A DNA stretch of 64,000 bases. Source: Cenococcum geophilum 1.58. Taxonomy: Eukaryota > Ascomycota > Dothideomycetes > Gloniales > Gloniaceae. The translations under genes and the position numbers were made by a program. This document shows positions 1 to 11,699 of the stretch, in pieces. The notes under the pieces were generated by a model. That model did not search any database, had not been told where the DNA came from, and saw only the letters and a program-made list of their open reading frames with translations. Within the stretch, counting starts at the first letter, position 1; the number at the start of each line of letters is the position of its first letter. The DNA lies in contig KV748189.1 of NCBI GenBank assembly GCA_001692895.1, positions 2,240,432-2,304,431 on the forward strand, given 5' to 3'.

Positions 1-1840
1 TCTGTCACGCTTCTAATTCTTAATTACGTACCGCCTAGGCGTCTAAGGTTAGAAGCCTAATGCCCTAACCTAACGCTCGCAAGACGTGCCAACCCTAGAA
101 GAAGCGCGCTCTTACTAAAATCAGACCCTGCTTCGCCCTAAACTATTTAACCCTTCTACTAAAGATCTTATAGTACACGTCCTTAAAATAACCGATTAAT
201 TAATTAAACAGATTATAGTTAATAAATACCCAAATAACGAGTTTATCTAGGAGACGCTCAAACTAATGCAAAATAGCATTAGACGCTCTAGAAAGATTTC
301 TCTAAGTAAATACGAAGCCTATAGAAACCGCCTATCCCTTAACCCGTCAGGGTCCCTAGAGGACGTGGTCTGTGCGCGAACACCGGAATCAAGACTATGC
401 GGCCATTAAATTCAGCTAATCCGATTGGTGGACTATTATCGATAACATAAGGACCAATTTTAACGGGTTAAGGGATATTACCAGAACCGTCTAGTTATCC
501 CTAATTACAATAAGCTTAAGCTTAAGCTCCTTAAATACGTATATAATCTACCAGTAGCTAGCCACCTAGGCTAAGGAAAAACCCTAGAACTGCTCTAATA
601 AGAATACTATTAGCCGAATATGCATAACATGACACGAAGGTACGTCTCTAGCTGCTATATCTGCCGACAAGCTAAAGCTTTATATAAGACGTACAACGGC
701 CTTTTAAAGCCACTGCCTGCTCCGGACCGAAGATAGAAGGACATCTTAATCGACTTCGTTATTGACCTCCCCGTAAGTAAAGGCTGCACGAATATTATAG
801 TAGTTATAGACCGACTGTCTAAAATGAGACACTTAATTGCCTACCCCAATATGTTAACACCTACTATTACTTAGCTGTTCTTAGATCATATATAGAAACT
901 CTACGGACTTTCTAAAACGATTATCTCTAATAGAGGCAGCTAGTTTATCTCTATATTCTAGGAAGAACTAACTACCCGACTCCGTATTAAAGCACTATTA
1001 TCTATAGTATACTACCCGGAAACGGATAGTTAAATAGAATGTGTAAATGCTATAATGGAGCAGTATATTCGGATATACACGTCGTACTTATAAGATAACT
1101 GGATTAACTGGCTTATATTCGCCAAGTTTATGGCAAATAATTTCGTTTTAGAAACTATAAAGGTCTCCCCGTTCCTGGCTAACTATGGCTAGCATCTATA
1201 AATAGGTTTTAAACCCTTTAGCAACATTCCTCGCCCTGCTTATTAAGCCTTATAAATTACAGAAGCAAATAAATTTATAGAAAAGATAGAGGAACTATAA
1301 CAGTTCCTTACTAACGAAATAATATGGGCCCAATCTGTCTATAAAGCCGTAGCGAATAAGAAACGAACCCTAGCACCAGCCTACTAAATTAGTAACTTTG
1401 TTTGGCTAGATATAAGAAATCTAAATACAAAACGACCTACTAAGAAACTTAATTAGAAGAACGCTGGCCCTTATAAGGTTAAGAAGGTCGTCTCCTCTTA
1501 CTCCTACCGATTGAAGCTCCCTAATACGGTTAAAATCCACCCCGTATTCCATACGTCAGTCCTTTATCCTACTACCCCTATATTAGACGCCCTGCCTAAA
1601 TAGATATAGGACCCTCCCCTACTAATTAAAGTAGATGGTGAGAACGAGTACTTTATTAAGAGAATTAATAATATTAAGTATAACAAACAGAAACACTAAT
1701 ATATGTATCTTACGAAATAGAGAGGCTTTACTAAGTCCTTATGGGAACCTATTAACTCTATAGGACTTATACAAGCCGCAGAAGACTTTTACGAACTCCA
1801 CCTAGAACTACTACAGCCTCATCTTGTAGAAGCTTAAGTT
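1..1840 (+). pseudogene. Ty3/gypsy pol remnant: integrase and chromodomain (element A)
   Basis: Reading through many stops gives the 3' half of a gypsy Pol. About 555-700 encodes the integrase H2C2 zinc finger, including CYICRQAKALYKTYNGLLKP. About 740-1240 is the catalytic core, with DFVIDLPVSKG, VVIDRLSKMRHLIAYP and the conserved tail of the DDE region. About 1540-1800 is a chromodomain, which in chromoviruses directs integration to marked chromatin. Reverse transcriptase would lie upstream of the window. Stops fall at former CAG, CAA and TGG codons, as expected of RIP. The frame is dead. The family call is strong; exact codon boundaries are not. Confidence 0.85.
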
Positions 1841-1854
1841 TAAAGGGGGGGTAC

Positions 1855-2225
1855 TATTATGGGACACCCTTATAACACCTTATATACGTCTACCTGTTTC
1901 TATCAACTTAGCAATTAAAGACTAACCGCGAAATAGCAATTTAATGGCAATCTAATGGCAATCTAACGGCAATCTATGGCATTCTACTATATTCTGCCAA
2001 GTTCTACTAAATTTTGCTAAGTTCTACCAGGACCACGACCTGAACCCTATTCTGCCCTATATACGTATTAACTAAGTAACTAAGTTAACAATATATGCCC
2101 TTTTTTCCCGTTTTCCTACCTTCTTTCCTTACGTAATGTCTTAACTTTATTATATAGTTTATATACATAGCTTAATAATATCTACTTCGTTATATATTAT
2201 CACCACTTATACTTACTCCGTAACA
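1855..2225 (+). repeat. 3' LTR of gypsy element A
   Basis: A purine run (AAAGGGGGG, 1843-1850) typical of a polypurine tract precedes TATTAT, which fits a RIPed TGTTAT. The segment ends in TAACA at 2225. The next five bases, GTAGT, also occur at the matching place in the uninterrupted sister copy near 46395, so A probably inserted into element B at GTAGT. The other LTR lies outside the window. Confidence 0.65.
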
Positions 2226-3916
2226 GTAGTACAGCTAAGTAAAGAATGGAGATACTAATAAATCTTTATAAAAACCTTACGGAAATAGTAAAGATAGTAC
2301 AGCAAAGAATAAAAAGGTACTATAACGCTAAGAGATCTAAGGAACCAGATCTTAAGGAGGGAGATAAAGTATAGCTACTATACAAAAATTTTAAGAGTTG
2401 ACGACTAAGTAAGAAGTTAAACCACGTTAGACTAGGACCTTTCGAAATTACATAGAAGATTTTACCAGTTATATTTAAACTAAACCTATTAGCTAAAATG
2501 AAGATCTACCCTATATAGCATATTGTAATGCTAGAGCTAGTATATAGAAATATTAAGCTATTAGTCTATAAAGCAGATACGTATAGAGGATAGGAAGAAG
2601 ACAAATAGTAAGTTTTAAAGATTGTTAATTATAAGGATGTTAACAATAAAATATAGTATAAGGTTAAGTGGATAGGCTATATTAAGACTACCTAGGAACT
2701 ACTAAAAAACTTAAAGAACGCTATAGGAAAGGTATAGGAGTATTAGAAGAGATTAGGTTAGGTAGTATTAATAAAAAAGGATTACTAAAGAATGAGTCAC
2801 CTAAAGGGGACCTAAGAAGAGCAGTTGCCGAGCTACTCGGATCTATTTCCTTCTCTATTAAAGGAGAATCTGTTCTTTTATCGCTAAGTTCCTATAAACC
2901 TTATTTTATAAGTTTCTACTCCTTAGAACGAACCTTCTTACGCACCTTCTTAAGACGGATTAGTTAAGTAGACGCCGCTAGATAAGACTTAAGGGCCCGT
3001 TACTAAGCATTGGTAGCCTCCTATTTAGCGTCCTAAGAACGGCGCAATTTAGCAAGAGCAATAGATAGTTTATTATCTAGCCGCGTAGCAGCAGATTAAA
3101 TATAAGACCTTAAGACAAATCAATTAGGGAACTAGACGACTATTAAGAGTAATAGGTCGCGTATACTTAGCATTAAAGACGGAGCGAATATTATAGGATA
3201 AACAAATATTTGCTCTAGTATACTCTAAATAAGAGAACGGTTGTTATAAAGATAGGTTTGCTAACGTAATATAAACTAACCCCTTTTTTAAATAACGAGA
3301 ACACGGAGACGATATAATCTCACTAAGAGATAATATTGTAGCAATAGTGCGAATACGACGAGTAGTTAAGGAAGAAGAAATTGCTTTAGGTATAATAAGT
3401 AATAGTATTAACTAAATTAATTAGACGGATATTATACCTCTAGTAAACAACTTAGAGATATTAGGAATCTTTAAGGACGAAATTAGAGAGGAGAGAGATA
3501 GTGTTACGGACGCTTTAAGTACAATATTACGACTACTAGGAGAGGAGTCGGAAGAAGCTAGTTGGTTAATTTAGGCACGGTCCAAAATGGAGCCAATAGA
3601 GCCATATAACGAGGAATAGTAACTAAGGTCACGTGACGTAATCTGTATAATCTGTAGGATCTATATAATCCGTAATAGAGCAGGTAAAGTATACGTATAT
3701 TATATATAAGAAGGAGTACGGTCGTGTATTTAAGGACCCTTAGTCCCTACCTAGATAGTTCCTTCCTTATAGTAATTCTTAGAGTATAATTAGAGTTAAT
3801 CTGTTAGGCAACCACTCCACCAGTTATTATTACTTGTTAACTTTTATACTTATATTACCTATATACCTAGCCCAATAACGAGCCTACCGTAGTTCCTACT
3901 ACTAGGTTCCGTTATA
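2226..3916 (+). mobile_element. Partial Ty3/gypsy element B with 3' LTR
   Basis: 2290-2765 encodes the C-terminal part of Pol (PDLKEGDKV, then KIYPI, then a chromodomain with YKVKWIGY) with stops. 2770-3501 is noncoding 3' sequence. The region matches the corresponding parts of elements D, E and H in this window, so these are one gypsy family. The 5' part is missing because element A is inserted at 2226 and the rest lies off the window. Confidence 0.8.
3502..3916 (+). repeat. 3' LTR of gypsy element B
   Basis: Starts TGTTACGGACGCTTTAAG and ends TTCCGTTATA (RIPed TTACA). It matches the two LTRs of element E (13235-13660 and 20906-21331) in reverse orientation. 415 bp against 426 bp there. Confidence 0.8.
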
Positions 3917-4639
3917 CTAGAGAGGTATATAGGAGTTGAAGGTATAGAGGCTAACTAAGGTAAGAGGAACCTAAGCCGTAGCATAGTTAATACTATAGGG
4001 GGTAAACACTCTAGGGCTCTAAGAAGGCCTAATAAAGGTAGAAAATATAATAGCAATACTTTTAAGAATAGGAATAATAGGACTAAAAGACTGGCTTTAC
4101 TAGGTAGGTATCCTAGTAGGTAGCCTAAGATATAAATGTGGCTAGCTAAGACAGACACTAAAATATATAATACTATTATACCCCTTACGCACTAACTAAG
4201 AAGTAATGCTCTTAGTAGCTAGCATAGAGGACTATAATATACTGCTCTTAATATAAAAAGGCCTTAAGGCGGTTACCTAGTAGCTTATTAGCTAAAATAT
4301 ACTAAACTAGTTCCGGGTTATAAAGGAAATAGTAATAGAGGGTGGGAGAGGCGAGTAATAGGCGCCCCCTAATAACTCTATAGTAGTAGAGTAAAGTATA
4401 TAATACTAGCGCGTCCGTAGGCTTATTACGGCAGTAGTGGTTCCTAAGAAGGTTAAAAAGTAAGGTAGTAGAAGCACCATAGGTAACTCGTAAGCGCCCT
4501 ATAGGCGCCTTATAGGCGAGTCCTAAAAGGCAAAGAGATAGATTATAGGGTTTTCTTAAATAGAGTTTTCTCCCCATATATATATAAGGAGTAGTCCGCG
4601 TAGGCCCAATAGGGATCCAAATCGGACGTTAAGCAATGA
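3917..4639. other. RIPed sequence, origin not recognised
   Basis: TA-rich with short open stretches on the minus strand (3955-4158 and 4302-4577) that resemble no family I know and are rich in Leu and Tyr, as expected of chance frames in RIPed DNA. A short ATT run lies at 4641-4660. It may be the 5' part of the following Copia element or another decayed repeat. Confidence 0.4.
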
Positions 4640-7035
4640 ATTATTATTATTATTATTATAAATATACTAGATTAATATATACCTAGAACCCCCTAATATT
4701 ATTATATATAATACAGGCAAGAACTTTATAAGTAAGGAATTTAAATAATACACTATAGTACTTAGAACAGCTATAAGAAGCGTGCCTATTAAAGCCCATA
4801 ATTTAGTCGGAATAGTAAAATGCTATTATAGCCCCCTCTATTATATATACCATATTATTATTACAAAACTACTGGATATTAGTAAGGACATAGCTTTATA
4901 AATGGCTTTTAAAGCAATTTACGACTCTATAGGCCCTAATGGCCTTATACCTACCTTATTAGTATTTAGAGCCTACCTATATATAGTGGAATCCGACGTA
5001 CCTAATCCTATAGTTATATAATAAGCAGTAGCTCTTAAAACGGCTATAGAAGAAGTTAAAAAGCTTAAAGCTAAATACTACGTAGTAGATGCCCTTAATA
5101 TGCGCAATAAACCTAAAATAACTGCAATTTATAACCTACTACTTAACTTACCTATATTAGTATAGAGAGAAGTATTTATAAGCTAACCTAGTTACTAGTC
5201 TGGTCTATTTAACCTACTTAGCATTAAAAGTAAGACCTATACTGTATAACTTCCCTATAAACCTACTAACTTTTAAAGCATAATTATAAAACTATATTTA
5301 GTAGACTCTAAAATTATAGAGGATATATAACTAGAAGATAATAAAAGTAAACTACCCCTACCTTAAACTAAGCCCGGATATTAATCTTAAACTATACCTA
5401 AACCTTAACTTATTAAGTATAGAAGAGGCAGACTATATAAGTACCCTATTAAAGTAAATACCGTAAATATCTTAATTTATCTATAGGATAAGGATAATAA
5501 TTAACTTATAAATTCTAATTAGTTTACAGCATTACGCTAAAAGGAGATTAAGGGATTACTTAAGAAAGGGGTTTTTAAACTAGTTAACCCTAAAGATATA
5601 CTATAAGGCAATAGAGTATTTAACTCTAGATTTGTTAACGAGATTAAGAACCCTAATACTAATAAAGCCTTTAAGAAGTTAAGACTAGTTATATAGGCCT
5701 ATAATAACCTAAAGAAAGACCTTATACTAACCTAATTACCTATAATTTAATAAGTTAGCTAACGCCTTATTCTCTACATTATAGTTATAACTTAGAATAA
5801 TGGTATATATCTCTATTTACGAGATATTTTATAGGCCTATGTATAATTAGCCATAAAACTAAATTAAGACTTCTATATTAGAGCACCTCTTAAACTTAGT
5901 ATAGCACTTAGAGTCTAACAAGGTATAATTTTAAAGGTTATTAGACCTTTATACGGCATTCCTAAGGTAGGTAATTATTAGTTTAAGACCTACTATAACT
6001 ACTATATTAAAGAACTAAATATAAGCTAATCTACTTATAACCCCTGCCTACTTTACCTTAATAACCCCATAAATTTTGGAATAGTTAGTCTATAGACTAA
6101 TAATACCCTCCTACTAGCTAACTTAATTTTTATAGCTTTGGAATAGAAGAAGATTAAGAAAGCTAAGTTCCTAACTAAAAAACGCGAGCAACTTACGCTA
6201 GAATACCTAATTAAGTTTAATAGAGGCATTATCTAATAATAGGATTAAGTAATTACGCTTATATAAGAGTACTAATGCTAGAACTTAACCCTTATTAATA
6301 TTAAGGAAGCTACGATAATAACTAGTTCTAGAGGCACTATTTATATAATACTTATACCTAAGGACTAATATATCGCCTAATAAGCAAGAGAAGCCTATAT
6401 TACGTCCGTATACCAGCTTAAAGCTTCTTTTAATTTATCCTACGCTGCCTAGGTAATTAACCCTAAAAAAAACGCAAAACTACTTAATAAGAGAATTTAG
6501 TGATAAATTAAGAACTTAATAAGAGGTTTAGGCTTTGTTAAGCTTAATATAAAAATACTTTAACTACTTATATTTACTAATTCCTTATTTATAAATAATA
6601 AGGACCTCTTATTATAGATTAGATATATCCTAGTACTAGTAGACTTATTAAATAAGGTAAACATCGTTTATTGGTCCTTAGTTAAATATAAAAGAGTTAC
6701 TAAAAGCGTACTAGCCTATAGTTTTAATATCGGCGCTGCAATTAAGGCCATAGTTAAATTATAACTTAACATTAACCTACCGCTTATCCTTTATACCGAT
6801 TTTAGGTTAATATATAAATGCCTTATTAAACTAGGAACTATATAGGAGAAGAGACTTATAATTAATATTATATACCTACGCTAGTTATATAAAAGACGCG
6901 AAATAGCTAAAGTTAAGTAGATTAATGGAGATAGTAACCCTATAGACGCTATACCTAAAAGTAAACTATTATTAGCCCTTAAGTAACTTATTAACACAAA
7001 CCGAATTAAGTTAAAGATAGTAGAATAGGTAAAAC
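4640..7035 (+). pseudogene. Ty1/copia Pol remnant
   Basis: The order is that of a Copia Pol. First comes the C-terminal part of integrase (KAHNLVG, then DSIGPNGLVPTLLVF, about 4790-4970). Then comes reverse transcriptase, with FVNEIKNPNTNKAFKKLRLV near 5630, LYLRDIL near 5810 and IRPLYGIPKVGNY near 5940. RNase H follows (about 6560-6960: VYWSLVKYKRVTKSVLAY and a decayed catalytic region). The relatives are the fungal Copia type also present at 31961-38221. Stops are frequent and frame shifts are likely. No LTRs were identified. The integrase core and gag are missing or unrecognisable upstream. Confidence 0.8.
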
Positions 7036-7067
7036 GTACTATATTAGCGACTTACAAGCCCTACTGC

Positions 7068-7402
7068 ACGCGTCCACGTCGCCGCGGGTGGAAACATCAT
7101 CAGGAAATCGTTTCTTTTGATGGCCAAGTGCAGAGGCGATGGTAGGGAGCCGTCGCAGCGCGTGCAGCGCGCTGTCGTCGCGGTTCTGTGGTGTTGAGCC
7201 TGCGACGCGTACGAAGCATCGTACAAAGCATCGCCCTCAACAACACCAGGAGTCCTACTGCCCCCGCCTGGGGCTCCTGCTCTACCATCTAGGGGGGCCA
7301 TCAAGGGAAACTGGGATACGAAAACCACCCGATATACAACTACCTGGCTCGTAGCCAGGCCCGAAACTGGCCTTATTACCTAGCTAGTCGACGTGGACGC
7401 GT
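7068..7402. mobile_element. Small MITE-like island with 14-bp terminal inverted repeats
   Basis: A 335-bp GC-rich, almost RIP-free island sits between two RIPed transposons. It is bounded by a perfect inverted repeat, ACGCGTCCACGTCG at 7068-7081 and its complement at 7389-7402. No convincing target duplication is visible: the flanks CCTACTGC and CCTAGTCA agree at 5 of 8. A minus-strand open frame (7044-7328, 94 codons) overruns the left end and resembles nothing I know. A non-autonomous DNA element too short for RIP is the simplest reading; a leftover host fragment is possible. Confidence 0.5.
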
Positions 7403-7412
7403 CCTAGTCATA

Positions 7413-7515
7413 TTGTTCTTGCCGAAATATCGTGAACTCGCGCCGGAGTAAAGCCGGTCATCGCGCACCACCCAATTTCACATAGAAATCGATGCAATTG
7501 ATTATTTTTGCTTGC
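7413..7515 (+). repeat. Left TIR of the Tc1/mariner element
   Basis: 103 bp, nearly identical to the complement of 10190-10292. The differences seen are mostly C/T or G/A, as expected of RIP. Confidence 0.9.
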
Positions 7516-7606
7516 CCACACCTTCCACCCCCAATAATTACGGCGTAAAATTATACTTTGGTCTAGCTGTATTAAGCTAATTGTATAGAATTGCTGGTGT
7601 TAACCA

Positions 7607-8800
7607 TGGAGCCGCCTATATGTGTATTTAGTCGCGCTAATAAGGGCCAAAATTGCAAGTGTGTATTGTCTACTACCTCGCCAATATAGGCTTCTAAAAG
7701 GACTCCAAAGCGTCGTTTAAAGCTTATTTTAAAGAAGGCTTTAAATCGTTAAGTAAGGCGTTGTACGGAACCACCGTAGCAACTACCGTTACCAATATTT
7801 ATAGAGTCTTCGCCACCGCGGCCAGAGCAGCTAGAGGAGGAGGAGGAGAAGAAGCCGGAGGAGGAGCTAGATAGGAAGGAGGAGGAAGAGGAGGAGGGAG
7901 AGGAGCTAGAGGAGCAGCCGGAGGAGCTAGAGGAGCAGCTGGAGGAGGAGCTAGAGGAGGAGCCGGAGGAACTTCCTATTAGCTTTATAAGTCAGTAAAA
8001 GGCAGTATATAGGAGAGAGGCCTTACCTAGTGCGGTATCTTTAAAATATAATACTACTAACCTCTTTTACTACCTAATTAAGCGCTAGTAAGACAGTATT
8101 ATTGCTAAGTGCCTATTATAGATCTTTACCGTTAATTACCTTAAAGCCGCTACCTCCTATAAAAAGCAATTAAAGACTAATTACTTCTGCTATAAGATTG
8201 GTAATTATTATAATCTATATAAGGTAACTAAGCTGCTTAAGGATCTTTATAAGCAGAATCTTACTAAGTTATTATACTTAAATCTTACCTTATATATAAT
8301 TAAGGAGAAGCCCTAAGAGATACTAGTACTATTATTAATACCTTCCTTTAGCTAAGCAGTAAGATTTAGTAAAAGAACTGCTACCTAAATTTAAGAAGCT
8401 AATCTCCCTAATATTATTACTATAGAGGAAGCTGCTGGTAATAGGATTCCGGCTCTAGTAAGTAGGTAGCCTTATATTAATAGCTACTGTTCTAATAAAG
8501 GAGCTACCTACTAGTAAAATAAACGTGGAAATAAAACTAATTAAGTTAAATACTACTATCTTATTAATACTTATATCCTTTAAAGGTAGAGTAAAGAGAT
8601 TTAATTAGATATATTAATGGTTAAGGAGCTATTATAAAATATAATCTGTTAGCTATTAGCTTAGAAGATAAAATAGTAGCTACTAAAGAGTTAAGAGCTA
8701 ATAGTAGTAGGAGGCTTACTATTTAAGTAAGTTAAGGACCTTATTTAGCTAATTACTATTTAAGAGTTAAACTTAATAAGGTGTCTAGATTAGCAATAGT
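7607..8800 (+). pseudogene. Second reading frame (passenger?) in the Tc1/mariner element
   Basis: An ATG 92 bp inside the left TIR opens a frame that reads MEPPICVFSRANKGQNCKC, a Cys-containing start. A basic patch follows (KRTPKRRLK), then a long Glu-rich stretch from a GAG/GGA purine tract (about 7825-7975), then a Lys/Tyr/Leu-rich part interrupted by RIP-type stops. It converges on the transposase. I do not recognise the protein. Most Tc1 elements carry a single gene, so this could be a captured passenger or an accessory DNA-binding protein. The 3' limit is uncertain and could reach about 9100. Confidence 0.45.
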
Positions 8801-9149
8801 ATACTTAACCCCCGCCTCCCTTTAGTATTAAGTCGCCTACTTAGTTAAGCCTAGTATAGTTAGAAACAGATTATTACGAGATCCTTTTATAGTTCTTTAA
8901 CTAGCTAATAGCTTAGCTAAGCCATTCTAATAAGCGTTAAAGGTAGATTCTAGAGTTAATTAGGCATACGTTAGTAAAGGATAATTAGGATATTAATAGA
9001 ATAAGATCTTTAAAAGATATAACAATTAAAATTTAGAAGGATTATAGCTTTCTAATTAGTACGCTACTGCGGATAAGAGAGAAAATAGGAGAGTTTAAAC
9101 GGTAGAGAGTAGTATACTATAAGTAGAGAGTAGATTATAGAGAGTCTCT

Positions 9150-10165
9150 ATAAAGAGCCTTATTTTACTATATAGCCAGCCCTTTTAAAATAGCCTTTTG
9201 CGTAAACTTTATAAGCTTAACTAATTATAAACTCTAGAAATCTATTAAAGCTCTTAAAGTTAACCGCTAGTATATGGTTTTTTTTATCCAAGCCTTTAGA
9301 TCTTTAAAAGTCGCCTTAATTAGATTAAAATCTGGCGAATATAGTGGTAGGAATTTAAGAATAATACCCGCCTAGTTGTAAAGCTCTTAAAGCCACTTTA
9401 ACTTATAAATAGATGCATTATCTAGTATAATAATTAATTACGGCCCTAGGTACGGTATATAATTAAGTAAAACTTTATACTCTATAAAAGCCTTAAAAAG
9501 CTTACTTATAAAAGCTCCTTAAAAGATAATATAGTCTATATAGCCTTTAAGCGTTAACGCCGGTAAGATGCTTTACCGTTTAGATCTTTTATATGGCGTT
9601 AATACCTTATAGTCTGCACTAACTAGCGCCTAGCCTTATTTTCTATTACTAATCCTTTTATTTAAAGCCAACTTATTAAGAAAGATAAGCTAGTTAGCAA
9701 GCTATTTTTTTACCTGCTTTGCCACGTATAATAGAGCGATAAGCTTTACTAAGCGGCACGCTTAGAGACTACCTTTTAAGACTACCGAGCTGCCTTAAGA
9801 ATACGGCGAATAGTAGTAATAGAGGCTTGGATGTCAAATTCGTTAAAGAGGAAGTCTTATATCTTATTAAGATACGCAGTAGGCCTATCTTTAAGGTACT
9901 TAAGTAGTTGCTATAAGTGGGTAGGAACGTTAATAAAAAACTTAATACTATGCCAAGAATACTAACCTGCTTTTAATACTCCAAAAGAAGGCCTGGTCTA
10001 CCTAGTTTTATACTAGATAGTGCGTATAGTCGGCCCTAAAGGTCCTAGTTTAATTAAAGCTTATAAACGGTTGTTTTTAACAGCCCTAAAGCGACCGCTA
10101 TATTAGGTATATACTCATCAAGATCTAAACGAAGCTTGATTTGGTTTATAACCTTAATTAGAAGA
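9150..10165 (-). pseudogene. Tc1/mariner transposase (RIPed)
   Basis: Read on the minus strand with stops. An N-terminal helix-turn-helix part contains FNEFDIQASITTIRRILKAA. It is followed by the DDE domain, with the second acidic residue in IIILDNASIYKLKW and the diagnostic LPLYSPDFNLI block near 9330. The C-terminal end (AKGYFKRAG) matches the usual Tc1-family end. The enzyme would bind the TIRs and cut and paste the element at TA sites. Stops and frame shifts make it non-functional. Limits are approximate. Confidence 0.85.
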
Positions 10166-10189
10166 TAACGGCCCATTATAACGGCGTGT

Positions 10190-10292
10190 GCAAGCAAAAA
10201 TAATCAATTGCATTAATTTCTATGTGAAATTGGGTGGTACGCGATGACCGGCTTTACTCCGGCGCGAGTTTACGATATTTTGGCAAGAACAA
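10190..10292 (-). repeat. Right TIR of the Tc1/mariner element
   Basis: Partner of the left TIR; followed by TA at 10293-10294. Confidence 0.9.
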
Positions 10293-10511
10293 TATAACAG
10301 GACACCCTTAGGCTTGCACTAGCTCTGAGACCGTAGGGACACAGCGAGGGTATAGGGAACCTCTTTTTTATAAGAACTTGTTAAGGTTAACGCGTCGCAG
10401 AATTGTACGAAACTTGTTAAGGCCCTAAGGCCACCGCGAAGAACTTATTAAGGCCCTACCTAGAGAACTCGTTAAGGCCCCTCTACGAGGGCCTATCTAG
10501 TATACGACACC

Positions 10512-10735
10512 CAGGTGACTCAGAAGAGGGTCTTAATAGGCGTAGTGCGCGCGACCTGGACGACAGAGACGCGACAGCGACGCGATAGCGACGCGACGGC
10601 GACCAGATGGCTTAACAAGGTGGAAACACGGGCAAAGCTCTAGGCAGCGGAAACATAGGCCAGCTTTGACGGCTCTATGGCGCCCAACCAGGTGACTTAT
10701 AGGAGGGTCTTAATAGGCGTGGTGCACGCAACCTG
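10512..10735 (+). repeat. 47-bp direct repeat pair
   Basis: 10512-10558 and 10689-10735 share CAGGTGACT, then GGGTCTTAATAGGCGT, then a GTGC/ACCTG end. They are 177 bp apart, with a GCGACGCG tandem between them. Confidence 0.6.
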
Positions 10736-10958
10736 CGTATATATATAGGGGAGGCTCTAAGGAAACATAGGCTAGTTATATAAGGACTTAATAAGTTAGA
10801 GACATAGGCCAGCTTATAAAGAGGGGGGATATAAGCTTAGTTAGTAGGAGAAGGTAGAGTAGGTCGCCTAGCGCGGGACCGAGTATCTATAACCCCTCCT
10901 ATAAGATACGGTCGGCCTATTATAAGGAGACTCTTATAGGCAACGCGAAATAGGAACT

Positions 10959-10997
10959 GGTAGTAGTATAGGGTATTATACCCCTATACTACTACTA
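10959..10997. repeat. Hairpin (inverted repeat)
   Basis: GGTAGTAGTATAGGG at 10959-10973 pairs with CCCTATACTACTAC within 10982-10997 around a short TA-rich loop. Confidence 0.6.
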
Positions 10998-11699
10998 GCC
11001 TCCTATAGGGCATAGTGCGTAATAGCCACTACTAGCTCTAGGGACTTTACCCCTTAGCTAGGCTTTAACCCCTAGTGCACCTAGTAGGTAAGTAGGATTA
11101 CATTCTAGCTAAAGAGACTATTATATAGCTTAAAAGAACGGATATGCGTATTAGTGTACTAATAGATAGGACTGCTCGCTAGGGCAGTACGGCTACTCGC
11201 TAGGGCAGTATAGCTGCTTACTAGGGTAATACGCTAGTAAGGTACGCTTAAGGAGTAAATAGGAGTTACTTAGGTAGGGGAGGCTTTTAGCTAGGCCTTA
11301 ACCGTAGAAGGTACCTAAGGCTTCTATATTACAGGATGTAGCTATGACGCCCTTATAGGATTACGTCAGTAGGCGCGTAAGACGGGAGTTGCGACCCCTA
11401 TAAATGGTAGCTTATACCCATACTAGCGGAAATAATAATAAGAGGTGTAAAACTAGAGGCTATAGAAGGCTCCTAAGCCATATAAAAGCGTACTAACTCT
11501 AGGAGGAGACTCTTATATAAACTGCTAGGGGGTAGACTAATACTTAGGCTAATAACCTATTATAAGATACCCGAGAGAACTGGTGAAATTCCCTATATTA
11601 TTAGTAGTGGCAGCTAACTACTTATGGAAAGCCCTAGGCCCTTAGGCTTAATAAGGGAGAGCTACTTAAAAACTAAGGTAGAGGCCTAGATAAGCAGAT

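Larger units (their letters stand above)
7413..10292 (-). mobile_element. Tc1/mariner DNA transposon, 2.88 kb
   Basis: Long inverted repeats at both ends (7413-7515 and 10190-10292) start TTGTTCTTGCC and are flanked by TA on each side (7411-7412 and 10293-10294), the target of Tc1/mariner elements. The right half encodes a Tc1-type transposase on the minus strand. The left half holds a second, convergent reading frame. The interior is RIPed; the TIRs are well preserved. Confidence 0.9.

Noticed and set aside
3955-4577. Leu/Tyr-rich minus frames as membrane proteins
   Set aside because: RIPed DNA gives Leu/Tyr/Ile-rich chance frames; no family signature.
7044-7328. 94-codon minus frame in the GC-rich island
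   Set aside because: Runs past the TIR into the Copia remnant; overlapping frames on both strands are equally open, as expected of GC-rich DNA.
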